A stretch of 64,000 nucleotides of DNA from CAZLHO01 sp964559455 (GCA_964559455.1 CAZLHO010000002.1:1-64000); one strand, 5' to 3'. Numbered from the stretch's first letter, positions 43,539 to 51,892 are shown. The notes: generated by a model from the sequence alone, not told the origin. Numbers and translations: made by a program.

Positions 43539-44444
43539 ATGGACAAGCCGACGACACTGAGCCTCTTCCGGGCCAAGAAGAGACGCGGCGAGAAGATCGT
43601 GATGCTCACGGCCTACGACCTGACCTCGGCCCTGGTCTGCAAGGCGGGCGGCGTGGACGCCGTGCTGGTCGGCGACTCGGTGGGGATGGTCGTGCTCGGC
43701 CACGAGACCACCCTGCCGGTGACCATCGACGACATGGTGCACCACACCCGCGCCGTCTCCCGGGCCGCCACCGGGTTGCCGGTGATCGCCGATATGCCCT
43801 ACGGCAGCTTCCACGTCTCGCCGGACGAGACCGTCCACCACGCCCTGCGCCTGATCAAGGAGGGCGGGGCCGTGGCCGTGAAGGTCGAGGGCGGGCGCAA
43901 GCGCGGCGACATGATCGCCGCCCTGCTGGACGCCGAGATCCCGGTCATGGGACATCTGGGCCTGACCCCGCAGTCGGTCCACAAGCTGGGCGGCTTCAAG
44001 GTGCAGGGCCGCGGCCGCGGCGCCGCCGACCTGCTGCTGGACGAGGCCGCCTTCCTGGAGGAGGCCGGCTGCTTCGCGATGGTCCTGGAGTGCATCCCGG
44101 CCGAGCTGGCCGCGGCCGTCTCGGCGCAGGTCAACATCCCGACGATCGGCATCGGCGCCGGCGCCGGCTGCGACGGCCAGGTGCTGGTCTACCACGACCT
44201 GCTGGGCCTCTTCGACGGCATCCGTCCCCGCTTCGTCAAGCGCTACGCCGAGCTCGGACGCGCCGCCGCCGACGCCGTGGCCGCCTACGCGGCGGATGTC
44301 CGCGGCGGGGCCTTCCCCGGTCCCGAGCACGCCTTCCACGACGCCGCCGCCGCCGAGGATCCGGCCCCGAACCGCGACGGGGAGGAGAAGGCGCCGCCGC
44401 AGGGCTACCTCGCCTCGTGCGAGGACGGGCCCGAAAGGTGTTGA
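43539..44444 (+). CDS. panB: Ketopantoate hydroxymethyltransferase
   Basis: 301-residue enzyme of pantothenate synthesis (2-oxoisovalerate plus 5,10-methylene-THF to ketopantoate). LTAYDLTSALVCKAGGVDAVLVGDS, VLGHETTLPVT, DMPYGSFHVSP and GHLGLTPQSVHKLGG are classic. The family is usually about 265 residues; here about 35 extra Ala/Glu/Pro-rich residues follow the core (from about EDPAPNRDGEE), probably disordered. GGGGGGAAGGAGGC before the ATG. panC follows after 7 nt. Confidence 0.95.
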   Translation: MDKPTTLSLFRAKKRRGEKIVMLTAYDLTSALVCKAGGVDAVLVGDSVGMVVLGHETTLPVTIDDMVHHTRAVSRAATGLPVIADMPYGSFHVSPDETVHHALRLIKEGGAVAVKVEGGRKRGDMIAALLDAEIPVMGHLGLTPQSVHKLGGFKVQGRGRGAADLLLDEAAFLEEAGCFAMVLECIPAELAAAVSAQVNIPTIGIGAGAGCDGQVLVYHDLLGLFDGIRPRFVKRYAELGRAAADAVAAYAADVRGGAFPGPEHAFHDAAAAEDPAPNRDGEEKAPPQGYLASCEDGPERC

Positions 44445-44451
44445 TCCGGCC

Positions 44452-45330
44452 TTGGACCTGATCCGGACCAAGAAGGAGTTGGCGCGGCTGGCGCCGCTGC
44501 GCCGGGCCGGGGGGCTGGCCCTGGTGCCGACCATGGGCGCCCTGCACGACGGCCACCTGAGCCTGGTGCGCGAGGCCGCCCGCCACGGCGCCGTCGTCGT
44601 CTCGATCTTCGTCAATCCGACCCAGTTCGGTCCCGGCGAGGATCTGGCCGCCTACCCCCGCGACCTCGATGCCGACCTGGCGCTGCTGGCGCCCCTGGAC
44701 GTCGCGGCGGTCTTCGCGCCGTCTGTCGACGAGATGTACGCCGGCGCGGACGGCGTCTTCGTGCGGGCGGGACGGCGAGCCGGCCCGCTCTGCGGCGCCG
44801 CGCGACCGGGGCATTTCGACGGCGTGCTGACCGTGGTCGCCAAGCTCCTGAACCTGGTGCGCCCCGACGTCGCCGTCTTCGGCCGCAAGGACGCCCAGCA
44901 GTGCCTGGTGATCGCCGAGATGGTGCGCGACCTGGAACTGCCCGTGCATCTGGTCGACGCGCCGACCCTGCGCGAGAGCGACGGCCTGGCCATGTCCTCG
45001 CGCAACCGCTACCTGCAGGGGGAGGCCCGGCTGCGGGCCCTCTGCCTGGCGCGGACCCTGGCCGCGGCGCGCGCGCTGCTGGCCGCCGGCGAGCGCGATC
45101 GCGCCGTCGTCGAGGCCGCCCTGGCCGCCGGCCTCGCCGAGAGCGACGCCGTGGACTACGCCGAGGCGCGGTCGGTGCCCGAGCTGGAGCGCCCCGACAT
45201 CCTGGACGGCAAGGTGCTGCTGGCCGTGGCCGCTCGCGTCGGCGGCGCGCGCCTGATCGACAACCTGGTTCTCGACCTCGCCCCCGACGGCGTGCGCGAG
45301 GCGAGCCTGCTGGAGGCCGGACCACGATGA
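44452..45330 (+). CDS. panC: Pantothenate synthetase
   Basis: 292-residue ligase joining pantoate and beta-alanine with ATP. VPTMGALHDGHLSLVREA near residue 23, FVNPTQFGPGEDLAAYPRDL, VFGRKDAQQ and LAMSSRNRYL are the family's nucleotide and substrate motifs. The best start is TTG at 44452, 11 nt after AAAGGTG, giving MDLIRTKKEL; an upstream frame start would lie inside panB. 4-nt overlap with the next gene (ATGA). Confidence 0.92.
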   Translation: MDLIRTKKELARLAPLRRAGGLALVPTMGALHDGHLSLVREAARHGAVVVSIFVNPTQFGPGEDLAAYPRDLDADLALLAPLDVAAVFAPSVDEMYAGADGVFVRAGRRAGPLCGAARPGHFDGVLTVVAKLLNLVRPDVAVFGRKDAQQCLVIAEMVRDLELPVHLVDAPTLRESDGLAMSSRNRYLQGEARLRALCLARTLAAARALLAAGERDRAVVEAALAAGLAESDAVDYAEARSVPELERPDILDGKVLLAVAARVGGARLIDNLVLDLAPDGVREASLLEAGPR

Positions 45331-46082
45331 GCGAACCGAACACCGCCGCCGCGCAGGCCGTCGTCCTGGCCGCCGGCAAGGGCACCCGCATGAAGTCGCC
45401 CCTGCCGAAGGTGCTGCACGCGCTGGCCGGCCGGCCGCTGCTGGACCATGTCCTGGACACCATCCGCGCCGCCGGCGTGCCTCGCACGGTGGTCGTCGTC
45501 GGTCATCAGGCCGAGCGGGTCGAAGCGGCCTGCGCCGCCCCCGACATCGTCTTCGTGCGGCAGGAGCCGCAGCTGGGCACCGGCCACGCCGTGATGACCG
45601 CCGCGCCGGCGTTGACGCCCGGGGGCTGGACCGTGGTCCTGAACGGCGACGTGCCCCTGCTGCGCCCCGGCACCGTGAGCGCCCTGGTCCGGGGCACGGC
45701 CGCGGCCGCCGCCGCCGCCGCAGTGCTGACCTGCACGGTGCCCGACGCCGGCGCCTACGGCCGGATCGTCAAGGACGCCGCCGGCTCGCTGCAGGCCATC
45801 GTCGAGGCCCGCGACGCCACGCCCGAGCAGCTGCGCATCGGCGAGTTCAACACCGGCGTCTTCTGCTTCCGCACCGACGACCTGCTCTGGGCCCTGTCGC
45901 GGCTGACGACGGACAACGACCAGGGCGAGTACTACCTGACCGACACCGTGGCCCACCTGGCGGCCGCCGGCCGGCCGGTGACGGCCGTGTCCTGTCTCGA
46001 TCCCGACGAGGTCGTGGGCATCAACACCGTGGACGAGCTGGCGGCCGCGGCCGCGCTGCTGGCCGGCCGCGAAGGGGAGTGA
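45327..46082 (+). CDS. GlmU-like uridylyltransferase domain, stand-alone
   Basis: 251-residue nucleotidyltransferase that matches only the N-terminal pyrophosphorylase half of GlmU. VVLAAGKGTRMKSPLPKVLH (nucleotide-binding signature with Arg and Lys), VRQEPQLGTGHAVM, VLNGDVPLL (metal Asp), EFNTGVFCF and DNDQGEYYLTDTV are all GlmU-like. The left-handed beta-helix acetyltransferase half is absent, so it could make UDP-GlcNAc only if glucosamine-1-P acetylation is done elsewhere. A run of eight alanines (TAAAAAAAAVLTC) marks an inter-strand loop. ATG overlaps the panC stop. Confidence 0.85.
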   Translation: MSEPNTAAAQAVVLAAGKGTRMKSPLPKVLHALAGRPLLDHVLDTIRAAGVPRTVVVVGHQAERVEAACAAPDIVFVRQEPQLGTGHAVMTAAPALTPGGWTVVLNGDVPLLRPGTVSALVRGTAAAAAAAAVLTCTVPDAGAYGRIVKDAAGSLQAIVEARDATPEQLRIGEFNTGVFCFRTDDLLWALSRLTTDNDQGEYYLTDTVAHLAAAGRPVTAVSCLDPDEVVGINTVDELAAAAALLAGREGE

Positions 46083-46087
46083 CGGGC

Positions 46088-46591
46088 ATGGATCGACTCT
46101 ACACGCCCTGGCGCTACGATTACGTCAGCGGCGGGCCCGCCGGAGACGGCTGCGTCTTCTGCGACTGCCTGGAATCCGGCGACGACGCGGTCGAGCACGT
46201 CCTGCACCGCTCCCGCCACTGGTACGTGATCCTGAACCGCTTCCCCTACAACAGCGGCCACCTGCTGCTGGTGCTGAACCGACACGCCGGCTCGCTGATC
46301 GACTGCACCGCCGAGGAGCTGGCCGACCTGAGTCCGCTGTTGCAGGCCATGGAGACGGCGCTGCGCCGGGCCTACGATCCCGGCGGGGTGAACTGCGGCT
46401 ACAACGGCGGCGCCGGCGCGGGCGCCGGCATCCCCGACCACTTCCACGTCCACATGCTGCCCCGCTGGCGGGGGGACACGAACTTCATGACCGTGGTCGG
46501 CGACACGCGCATCATGCCCCGGACCCTGGCGCAGACCGACGCCGACCTGCGGCCCCTGTTGGCCGAACTCCTGGAGGGGGCGGGCCTCTGA
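46088..46591 (+). CDS. HIT-domain hydrolase/phosphorylase (AP4A-type)
   Basis: 167-residue histidine-triad protein that acts on nucleotide anhydrides such as Ap4A. Zinc-type CVFCDC near residue 19, LNRFPYNSGHLLLVLNRH (adenine-binding part) and the triad H-x-H-x-H in IPDHFHVHMLPRWRGDTNFM. The DRLYTPWRYDYV start is typical. The ATG at 46088 has GGGGAG upstream; a GTG at 46079 overlapping the previous stop would add three residues. Confidence 0.9.
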   Translation: MDRLYTPWRYDYVSGGPAGDGCVFCDCLESGDDAVEHVLHRSRHWYVILNRFPYNSGHLLLVLNRHAGSLIDCTAEELADLSPLLQAMETALRRAYDPGGVNCGYNGGAGAGAGIPDHFHVHMLPRWRGDTNFMTVVGDTRIMPRTLAQTDADLRPLLAELLEGAGL

Positions 46592-47049
46592 TGCGGCGCT
46601 CCACGCTTTTCATCCTGGCCTTGCTGGGACTCTGCGTCCTCTCGCTGGGTTACGCCCTGCTGGGCGGGGGCGAGGATCCGGCGCCGCGCGACGGCGCGGG
46701 GCTCGCGGCCGACGGCGGGGCCCCGCCGCCGCATCTGGTCGTGCTCAACGGCGCGGGCGTGCGCAATCTGGCCGCGGACGTGGGCCTGGCCCTCGGGCGA
46801 GCGGGTTGCCTGGTCGAGCGGGTGGGCAACGCCCCCCACGACGACTTCGCCCGCTCCCTGCTCGTGGTGCGCCGGCTCGACTCCGAGCGGGCGCGGGAGC
46901 TGGCGCGGCGGCTGGGCGGCGTGGCCGTGGTGCCGGAATTCGATCCGAACGCCGCCGAGGACGCCGTCCTGGTCCTGGGCGCGGACCATGCCCGGATCAC
47001 CGCCGCCCTGGGCGTTCCCGACGGCGGACCGCCGGCGGCGGCGAAATAA
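46591..47049 (+). CDS. Membrane-anchored LytR C-terminal-domain protein
   Basis: 152-residue protein with one N-terminal membrane helix (residues 5-25), a Gly/Ala/Pro linker, and a LytR_C-type domain (LVVLNGAGVRNLAADVGLAL, then RVGNAPHDDFARSLLVVRR and VVPEFDPNAAEDAVLVLGAD). Domains of this type sit on the outer face of the membrane in cell-wall proteins; function is not established. The ATG overlaps the upstream stop (TGATG). No terminator follows; the next promoter starts 4 nt after its stop. Confidence 0.8.
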   Translation: MRRSTLFILALLGLCVLSLGYALLGGGEDPAPRDGAGLAADGGAPPPHLVVLNGAGVRNLAADVGLALGRAGCLVERVGNAPHDDFARSLLVVRRLDSERARELARRLGGVAVVPEFDPNAAEDAVLVLGADHARITAALGVPDGGPPAAAK

Positions 47050-47052
47050 CTG

Positions 47053-47081
47053 TTGGTCAGCCGCAGCGGGCGGCCTAATAT
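47053..47081 (+). promoter_or_regulatory. Promoter of the DUF4321-tatA-mrfAB genes
   Basis: TTGGTC (47053-47058), 17-nt spacer, TAATAT (47076-47081), starting three bases after the stop codon upstream. Confidence 0.65.
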
Positions 47082-47136
47082 TCGCAACGTGTTCCCGAAG
47101 ATCGGAAGCTGGCGCGAGGCGTGAGGAGACGAAACG

Positions 47137-47400
47137 ATGCGCAAATCGCTGGCCACCGTGGCGATGACCCTGCTGCTGGGGGTGCTGATCGGCGCCATCA
47201 GCAGCGAGCTCATCGGCCTCTTCCTCGAGGAGGGGTCGGTGGCGCACCAGCTCTTCGTGCGCTCGATCAGCTTCGGGCCGGAACTGAACACCTGGAGCCT
47301 GGTGATCCTGGACATCACCTTCGGCTTCAAGATCCACTTCAACCTGATGAGCGTGATCGGCGTCTTCATCGCCTCGCAGATGCTGCGCTGGTACCGCTGA
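47137..47400 (+). CDS. DUF4321 membrane protein
   Basis: 87-residue small membrane protein with two hydrophobic helices (residues 5-25 and about 62-84). The second half (LDITFGFKIHFNLMSVIGVF) matches DUF4321, a small family often encoded near cell-wall or Tat genes; its function is unknown. GAGGAGACGAA before the ATG. Confidence 0.8.
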   Translation: MRKSLATVAMTLLLGVLIGAISSELIGLFLEEGSVAHQLFVRSISFGPELNTWSLVILDITFGFKIHFNLMSVIGVFIASQMLRWYR

Positions 47401-47418
47401 CCGCTGGAGGCGACGACG

Positions 47419-47652
47419 ATGGCAACCATGCTGGCCTTCATCGGCAATCTCGGCTGGACCGAACTGGTCATCATCTTCGCGTTCGTGCTGCTCTTCTTCG
47501 GGCCCAAGCGCCTGCCTGAGATCGCCGAGGCCTTCGGCAAGTCCATCCGCAAGTTCAAGAAGGCCACGCGCGAGGTGCAGGACGAGGTGAAGCGGGAGAT
47601 CGACGACGGCGAAGACGACGACAACGGCGGCAAGACGTCCGGCGGCGACTGA
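47419..47652 (+). CDS. tatA: Twin-arginine translocase subunit TatA
   Basis: 77-residue TatA: a short N-terminal stretch, one transmembrane helix (LGWTELVIIFAFVLLFF), the conserved FGPKRLPE hinge, an amphipathic helix (IAEAFGKSIRKFKKATREV) and an acidic tail. TatA oligomers form the passage for folded Tat substrates. TatB-type length is excluded. No tatC is adjacent; it must be elsewhere. GGAGGCGACG before the ATG. Confidence 0.92.
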   Translation: MATMLAFIGNLGWTELVIIFAFVLLFFGPKRLPEIAEAFGKSIRKFKKATREVQDEVKREIDDGEDDDNGGKTSGGD

Positions 47653-47701
47653 CCTTCGCGCGCCCGGCCGCGCGGCAGTCCCGGCGACGAAAGGCCCGCC
47701 C

Positions 47702-49984
47702 GTGAACCTCGCGCAGCTCCTGGACCAGCTCAAGGCCGACGAGCGTTTCCTGCGCAACGTGACGCGCTGGGAGACGCTGCCGCCGCGCGCCGCCCGCACC
47801 GCCCCCTGGCCGGACGACCTGCACCCCGACCTGGTCGCCGTGATGAAGAAGCGGGGCATCGAGCTGCCCTTCACCCACCAGGCCCAGGCCTGCGCCCTGG
47901 CCAGGGAAGGGAAGCCCTTCGTCGTCGTCACGCCCACGGCCTCGGGCAAGACCCTCTGCTACAACCTGCCGGTGCTGGACCGCATCCTGCGCGAACCGCA
48001 GGCCCGCGCCCTCTACCTGTTCCCGACCAAGGCCCTGAGCCAGGACCAGATGCACGAGGTGCACGGCATCGTCGGCGACCTGGGCGCGGACATCAAGACC
48101 TACACCTTCGACGGCGACACGCCGTCGCCGGCCCGCAAGGCCATCCGCAGCAGCGGACACATCGTGGTCACGAATCCCGACATGCTGCACCAGGGCGTGC
48201 TGCCGCACCACACCCTGTGGGTGAAGCTCTTCGAGAACCTGAAATACGTCGTCGTCGACGAGGTGCACAACTACCGCGGCGTCTTCGGCAGCCACGTGGC
48301 CAACGTGCTGCGGCGGCTGCGGCGCATCGCCCGCTTCTACGGCTCCGATCCGCTGTTCATCGGCTGTTCGGCGACCGTCGCCAACCCCGGCGAGCTGGCG
48401 GCGCGCCTGGCCGGCGGTCCCGTCGAGGTGATCGACGACAACGGCGCGCCCCAGGGCGAGAAGCACTTCATCTTCTACAACCCGCCGGTGGTCAACCGCG
48501 AGCTGGGCATCCGCCGCTCGGCGGTGAAGGAGTCGCGGGCCCTGGCCGAACGCTTCATGGGCGCGGACGCCCAGCTGATCGTCTTCGCCCGCTCGCGGAT
48601 GCGCGTGGAGCTGCTGCTGACCTACCTGCGACGGGCCGGGCGCAAGGTGGGCCTGCGCGGCGGCGACGTGCGCGGCTACCGCGGGGGCTACCTGCCGGGG
48701 GAGAGGCGGGCCATCGAGCAGGGGCTGCGCGACGGCTCGGTCCGCGCGGTAGTGAGCACGAACGCCCTGGAGCTGGGCATCGACATCGGCCGCCTGGACG
48801 CCTGCATCATGGCCGGCTACGCCGGCACCGTCGCCAGCACCTGGCAGCAGGCGGGCCGCGCCGGGCGCCGCCAGAACCTGAGCGTGGTCGTGCTGGTGGC
48901 CACCAGCAACCCCCTGGACCAGTACGTGGTGGCCAACCCCGACTGGTTCTTCGGGCGCAGCCCCGAGCACGCCGTGGCCGACCCCGACAACCTGATCATC
49001 CTGCTCAGCCACCTGAAGTGCGCCGCCTTCGAGCTGCCCTTCGCCGAGGGCGAGGACTACGGCGACCGTTCCGTGGCCGAGATCCTGGACTACCTGGCCG
49101 ACCAGGGGGTCCTGCACCGCGAGGGCGGGCGCTACCACTGGATGGCCGACACCTACCCCGCCGAGGACGTCAGCCTGCGCAGCGCCGCGCCGGACAACGT
49201 GGTGATCGTCGACGCCTCGGGGGCCGAGGCCCGGATCATCGGCGAGATGGATCTCTTCAGCGCCCAGGAGATGCTCCACGACGAGGCCGTCTACATCCAC
49301 GGCGCCCGGCAGTACCACGTCGACAAGCTGGACTGGGACCGCCGCAAGGCCTACGTGCGCCCCGTGGCCGTCGACCACTACACCGACGCCCAGCGCAAGA
49401 CCGAGCTCAAGACCCTGACCGACGAGGACGCCGCGGACCTCGCGTACGGCGCGAAGGGTTCCGGGGAAGTCGGCTTGATATCAAAAGTTACGGTCTACAA
49501 GAAAATTCGTCTCGGGACGCATGAGAACGTGGGATCGGGCAGGGTCCATCTGCCCGAGATGGAGTTGCACACCACCAGCTGCTGGTGGGAGCTGCCCGAT
49601 ACGGCCCACGACGAGATGGGCGCGGACGGCCTGGATCTGGGCGACGCCCTGAAGGGCCTGGGCCACCTGCTGGGCCGCGTGGCGCCCGCCTTCGTCATGG
49701 CCGATCCGGCCGACGTGCGGACCATGCCGATGGTGCGTTCGCCCTTCACCGATCGGCCCACCCTCTACCTCTACGACGCCTTCCCCGGCGGCGTCGGCTA
49801 CGCCCAGCGCATCTTCGGCCAGTTCGACGACATCGCCGCCGCGGCCCTGCGCCACATCGAAGCCTGTCCCTGCCCGGGCGGCTGTCCTTCCTGCGTGGGC
49901 GCCCCCGTGGAATCCGGCGGCACGGCCAAGACCGGGGCCGCGCGCCTGCTGCGCGAGCTCCTGCGCACCGAGGCCCGTTCCTGA
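47702..49984 (+). CDS. mrfA: MrfA/YprA-type DEAD/DEAH helicase with DUF1998 domain
   Basis: 760-residue superfamily 2 helicase. Motif I TPTASGKTLCYN (about 80), motif Ia LFPTKALSQDQ, DEVH in VVVDEVHNYRGVFG, motif III CSAT, STNALELGIDIG and motif VI QQAGRAGRR. After the helicase core comes a winged region, then DUF1998, ending in the zinc-binding CPCPGGCPSC. This is the architecture of B. subtilis MrfA (YprA), a 3'-5' DNA helicase that acts in mitomycin C repair with the MrfB exonuclease, whose homologue follows here. GTG start after AAAGGCCCGCCC. About 40 nt around 49474-49512 are unusually AT-rich. Confidence 0.88.
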   Translation: MNLAQLLDQLKADERFLRNVTRWETLPPRAARTAPWPDDLHPDLVAVMKKRGIELPFTHQAQACALAREGKPFVVVTPTASGKTLCYNLPVLDRILREPQARALYLFPTKALSQDQMHEVHGIVGDLGADIKTYTFDGDTPSPARKAIRSSGHIVVTNPDMLHQGVLPHHTLWVKLFENLKYVVVDEVHNYRGVFGSHVANVLRRLRRIARFYGSDPLFIGCSATVANPGELAARLAGGPVEVIDDNGAPQGEKHFIFYNPPVVNRELGIRRSAVKESRALAERFMGADAQLIVFARSRMRVELLLTYLRRAGRKVGLRGGDVRGYRGGYLPGERRAIEQGLRDGSVRAVVSTNALELGIDIGRLDACIMAGYAGTVASTWQQAGRAGRRQNLSVVVLVATSNPLDQYVVANPDWFFGRSPEHAVADPDNLIILLSHLKCAAFELPFAEGEDYGDRSVAEILDYLADQGVLHREGGRYHWMADTYPAEDVSLRSAAPDNVVIVDASGAEARIIGEMDLFSAQEMLHDEAVYIHGARQYHVDKLDWDRRKAYVRPVAVDHYTDAQRKTELKTLTDEDAADLAYGAKGSGEVGLISKVTVYKKIRLGTHENVGSGRVHLPEMELHTTSCWWELPDTAHDEMGADGLDLGDALKGLGHLLGRVAPAFVMADPADVRTMPMVRSPFTDRPTLYLYDAFPGGVGYAQRIFGQFDDIAAAALRHIEACPCPGGCPSCVGAPVESGGTAKTGAARLLRELLRTEARS

Positions 49985-50016
49985 ACCCCCGCGCGGCCCG
50001 TCCGCGCTCCTGCGCC

Positions 50017-51234
50017 ATGGATCTACGCAAGCGCCTGGCCCGATTCGACGCGCTCTCCCGGCCGCCCCGGGAAGGCGCCGGCGTCGCGCCCGACGCCGTC
50101 CCGGATCCCGCCGCCGCCGCCGCGCTCGGCCTGGACGTGACCGCCGGGGCGGCCGGCGAGGTCTGGCGCCGCGACGAGGGGCTGCGCCGCGAATCGCTTC
50201 CCGCCTGGCCTGAAGATTCCGCCGGCCTGGACGCCGTCTTCACCGCGGCGGCCCCGTCCGGCCTGGGCCTGGGCGACCTGCTGCTGCTGGACACCGAGAC
50301 CACGGGCCTGGCCGGGGGCGCGGGCACCGTCGCCTTCCTGGTCGGCCTGGGCTGGTGGACCGCGGACGGCCGCCTGAACCTGCGCCAGTATTTCCTGCCC
50401 TCGCCTGGGTCCGAGGCGGCGATGCTGGCCGACCTGGCGGCCGTGGCCGCCCCGTTCCGGGTCGTCGTCACGTACAACGGCAACGGCTACGACCTGCCCC
50501 TGCTGCGCACCCGCGGCGTCCTGGCCCGCCGCCGCGGACTGCTGTCGCATCTGGTCAGCTGGGATCTGCTGCCGGCGGTGCGACGGCTCTGGGGACGGCG
50601 CCTGCCCGACTGTCGCCAGCCCACCGCCGAGCGGCTGCTGACCGCCGCGGACCGGGCGGCCGACGACATCGACGGCGCCCTGATCCCTCAGACCTGGTTC
50701 GATTTCGTGCGCGGCGGCGGGACCGGCGACCTGCCGGCCGTGATCCGCCACAACCGCAGCGACCTGCTGGGCATGACGGACCTCCTGGCGCGGGCGCTCG
50801 CCGCGGCGGCGTCGCTGGCCGCACCGGCGGCGGCCCCCTCCGATCTGCCCTGGCGCGACGCCTGGTCCCTGGCCCGCCTCGCCGAGCGTCGCGGCCTGCA
50901 CGCGGAGGCGGCGGCCTGGATCGCCGCGGCCCAGGTCCGTCGCGAGGCCGCGCCCGACGATCCGGAGGTGCTGTTCGCGGCGACGCCGGAACGCTTCCGT
51001 CTGGACTCCGTCCGTCTCTGGAAGCGCACCGGCGATTGGCGCGAGGTGGCCCGCCAGGTCGGGGCCGCCTTCGCCGAGCTGGGCTCGCGGCCCTGGCTGG
51101 AGCGCGAGGCGGCGATCCTCTACGAGCATCGTCTTGCCGACCTGGAGCGGGCCTTGGACCACGCCCGGCGTCTGGGGGACACTCACCGCATCGCCCGTCT
51201 CGTACGCCGTCTCGGCGGCGCGCCCTCCGCCTGA
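50017..51234 (+). CDS. mrfB: MrfB/YprB-type RNase H-like exonuclease with TPRs
   Basis: 405-residue protein with a DEDDh-type RNase H-like exonuclease domain (LLLDTETTGLAGGAGT near residue 88, VTYNGNGYDLPLLR near 150 and RHNRSDLLGM near 245) followed by a helical region like TPRs (SLARLAERRGLHAEAAAW and later). The same layout is found in B. subtilis MrfB (YprB), the metal-dependent exonuclease partner of MrfA. ATG at 50017 is the first Met that keeps the family's start; there is no clear SD, and it is 32 nt after mrfA, so they are probably cotranscribed. Confidence 0.85.
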   Translation: MDLRKRLARFDALSRPPREGAGVAPDAVPDPAAAAALGLDVTAGAAGEVWRRDEGLRRESLPAWPEDSAGLDAVFTAAAPSGLGLGDLLLLDTETTGLAGGAGTVAFLVGLGWWTADGRLNLRQYFLPSPGSEAAMLADLAAVAAPFRVVVTYNGNGYDLPLLRTRGVLARRRGLLSHLVSWDLLPAVRRLWGRRLPDCRQPTAERLLTAADRAADDIDGALIPQTWFDFVRGGGTGDLPAVIRHNRSDLLGMTDLLARALAAAASLAAPAAAPSDLPWRDAWSLARLAERRGLHAEAAAWIAAAQVRREAAPDDPEVLFAATPERFRLDSVRLWKRTGDWREVARQVGAAFAELGSRPWLEREAAILYEHRLADLERALDHARRLGDTHRIARLVRRLGGAPSA

Positions 51235-51245
51235 GCTCCGCGCCG

Positions 51246-51274
51246 TTGCTTCCCCGAAGGGCGGCGTGTATCTT
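51246..51274 (+). promoter_or_regulatory. Promoter of the gene at 51317
   Basis: TTGCTT (51246-51251), 17-nt spacer, TATCTT (51269-51274). Confidence 0.6.
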
Positions 51275-51316
51275 CAGCCGGGATCCGAGTCGACGCCTCG
51301 AAGACGGGAGGATGGA

Positions 51317-51811
51317 ATGGCGCACGTGACCCGCGAGGACGGTCACCTGGTGGTGGCCGCGATCCGCGTGCTGGCGCATCGCGACGGCACGCCCCCGGCC
51401 CTGGATGCGGTCGCCGAACTGCTGGGGATGCCCCCCGAGGCCCTGCGCGTGAAGCTCATCGAGCTGCAGCGCCGGGGGATCGTGGCCCAGGTCGAGAGTG
51501 CCTACGCGCTTCATCTGGAGGTGCGCGACCACCTGGCCCTGGAGGATCTGGAGCCCGAGGCGCAGACGACCGCCATCGACGACGAGCTGGCCGACTTCGA
51601 TCGGAGGAAGCGGGAAGAGGCCGATCGCATGGCCCACCTCTTCGATTCCGGCGAGCACGATCGCGAGCAGGGCCGCAAGCTCGAGAAGATGGACAGCGGC
51701 CTGGACGCCGGCGAGTTCGAGCGCCGGCGACGCGACCGTCTGCGCCGCATGGGCGACGGCCTCTTCGGCGGCGGGGAGGACGGGGGAGAGGACGACGGCG
51801 GCTCCGGCTGA
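51317..51811 (+). CDS. Putative winged-helix-like protein, acidic C-terminus
   Basis: 164-residue protein. Residues 1 to about 65 look like a small winged helix or helix-turn-helix domain (HLVVAAIRVLAHRDGTPPAL, then AELLGMPPEALRVKLIELQR and a short beta wing), in the style of DtxR/MarR-like sensors but without metal ligands. Residues 80-164 are a long highly charged helix (DELADFDRRKREEADRMAHL, RKLEKMDSGLDAGEFERRRR) ending in Gly/Asp/Glu repeats. No family name is certain. ATG at 51317 follows GGGAGG by 5 nt. Own promoter, own terminator. Confidence 0.7.
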   Translation: MAHVTREDGHLVVAAIRVLAHRDGTPPALDAVAELLGMPPEALRVKLIELQRRGIVAQVESAYALHLEVRDHLALEDLEPEAQTTAIDDELADFDRRKREEADRMAHLFDSGEHDREQGRKLEKMDSGLDAGEFERRRRDRLRRMGDGLFGGGEDGGEDDGGSG

Positions 51812-51841
51812 GGCGACGGCGCCGCGATCACGGGAAACGAA

Positions 51842-51871
51842 GAACGGGCCCCCCGCGGGGCCCGTTCCTTC
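51842..51871. terminator. Bidirectional terminator
   Basis: GAACGGGCCCC (51842-51852), loop CCGC, GGGGCCCGTTC (51857-51867), then CTTC. It serves the convergent 51317 and ppiD genes. Confidence 0.8.
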
Positions 51872-51892
51872 TTGTCGGCCGAGGCGGCGGGA

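Noticed and set aside
45690..45722. GCC/GCG repeat tract considered as a phase-variable microsatellite
   Set aside because: It is an alanine run in frame with no stop in other frames linked to it, and codons are mixed.
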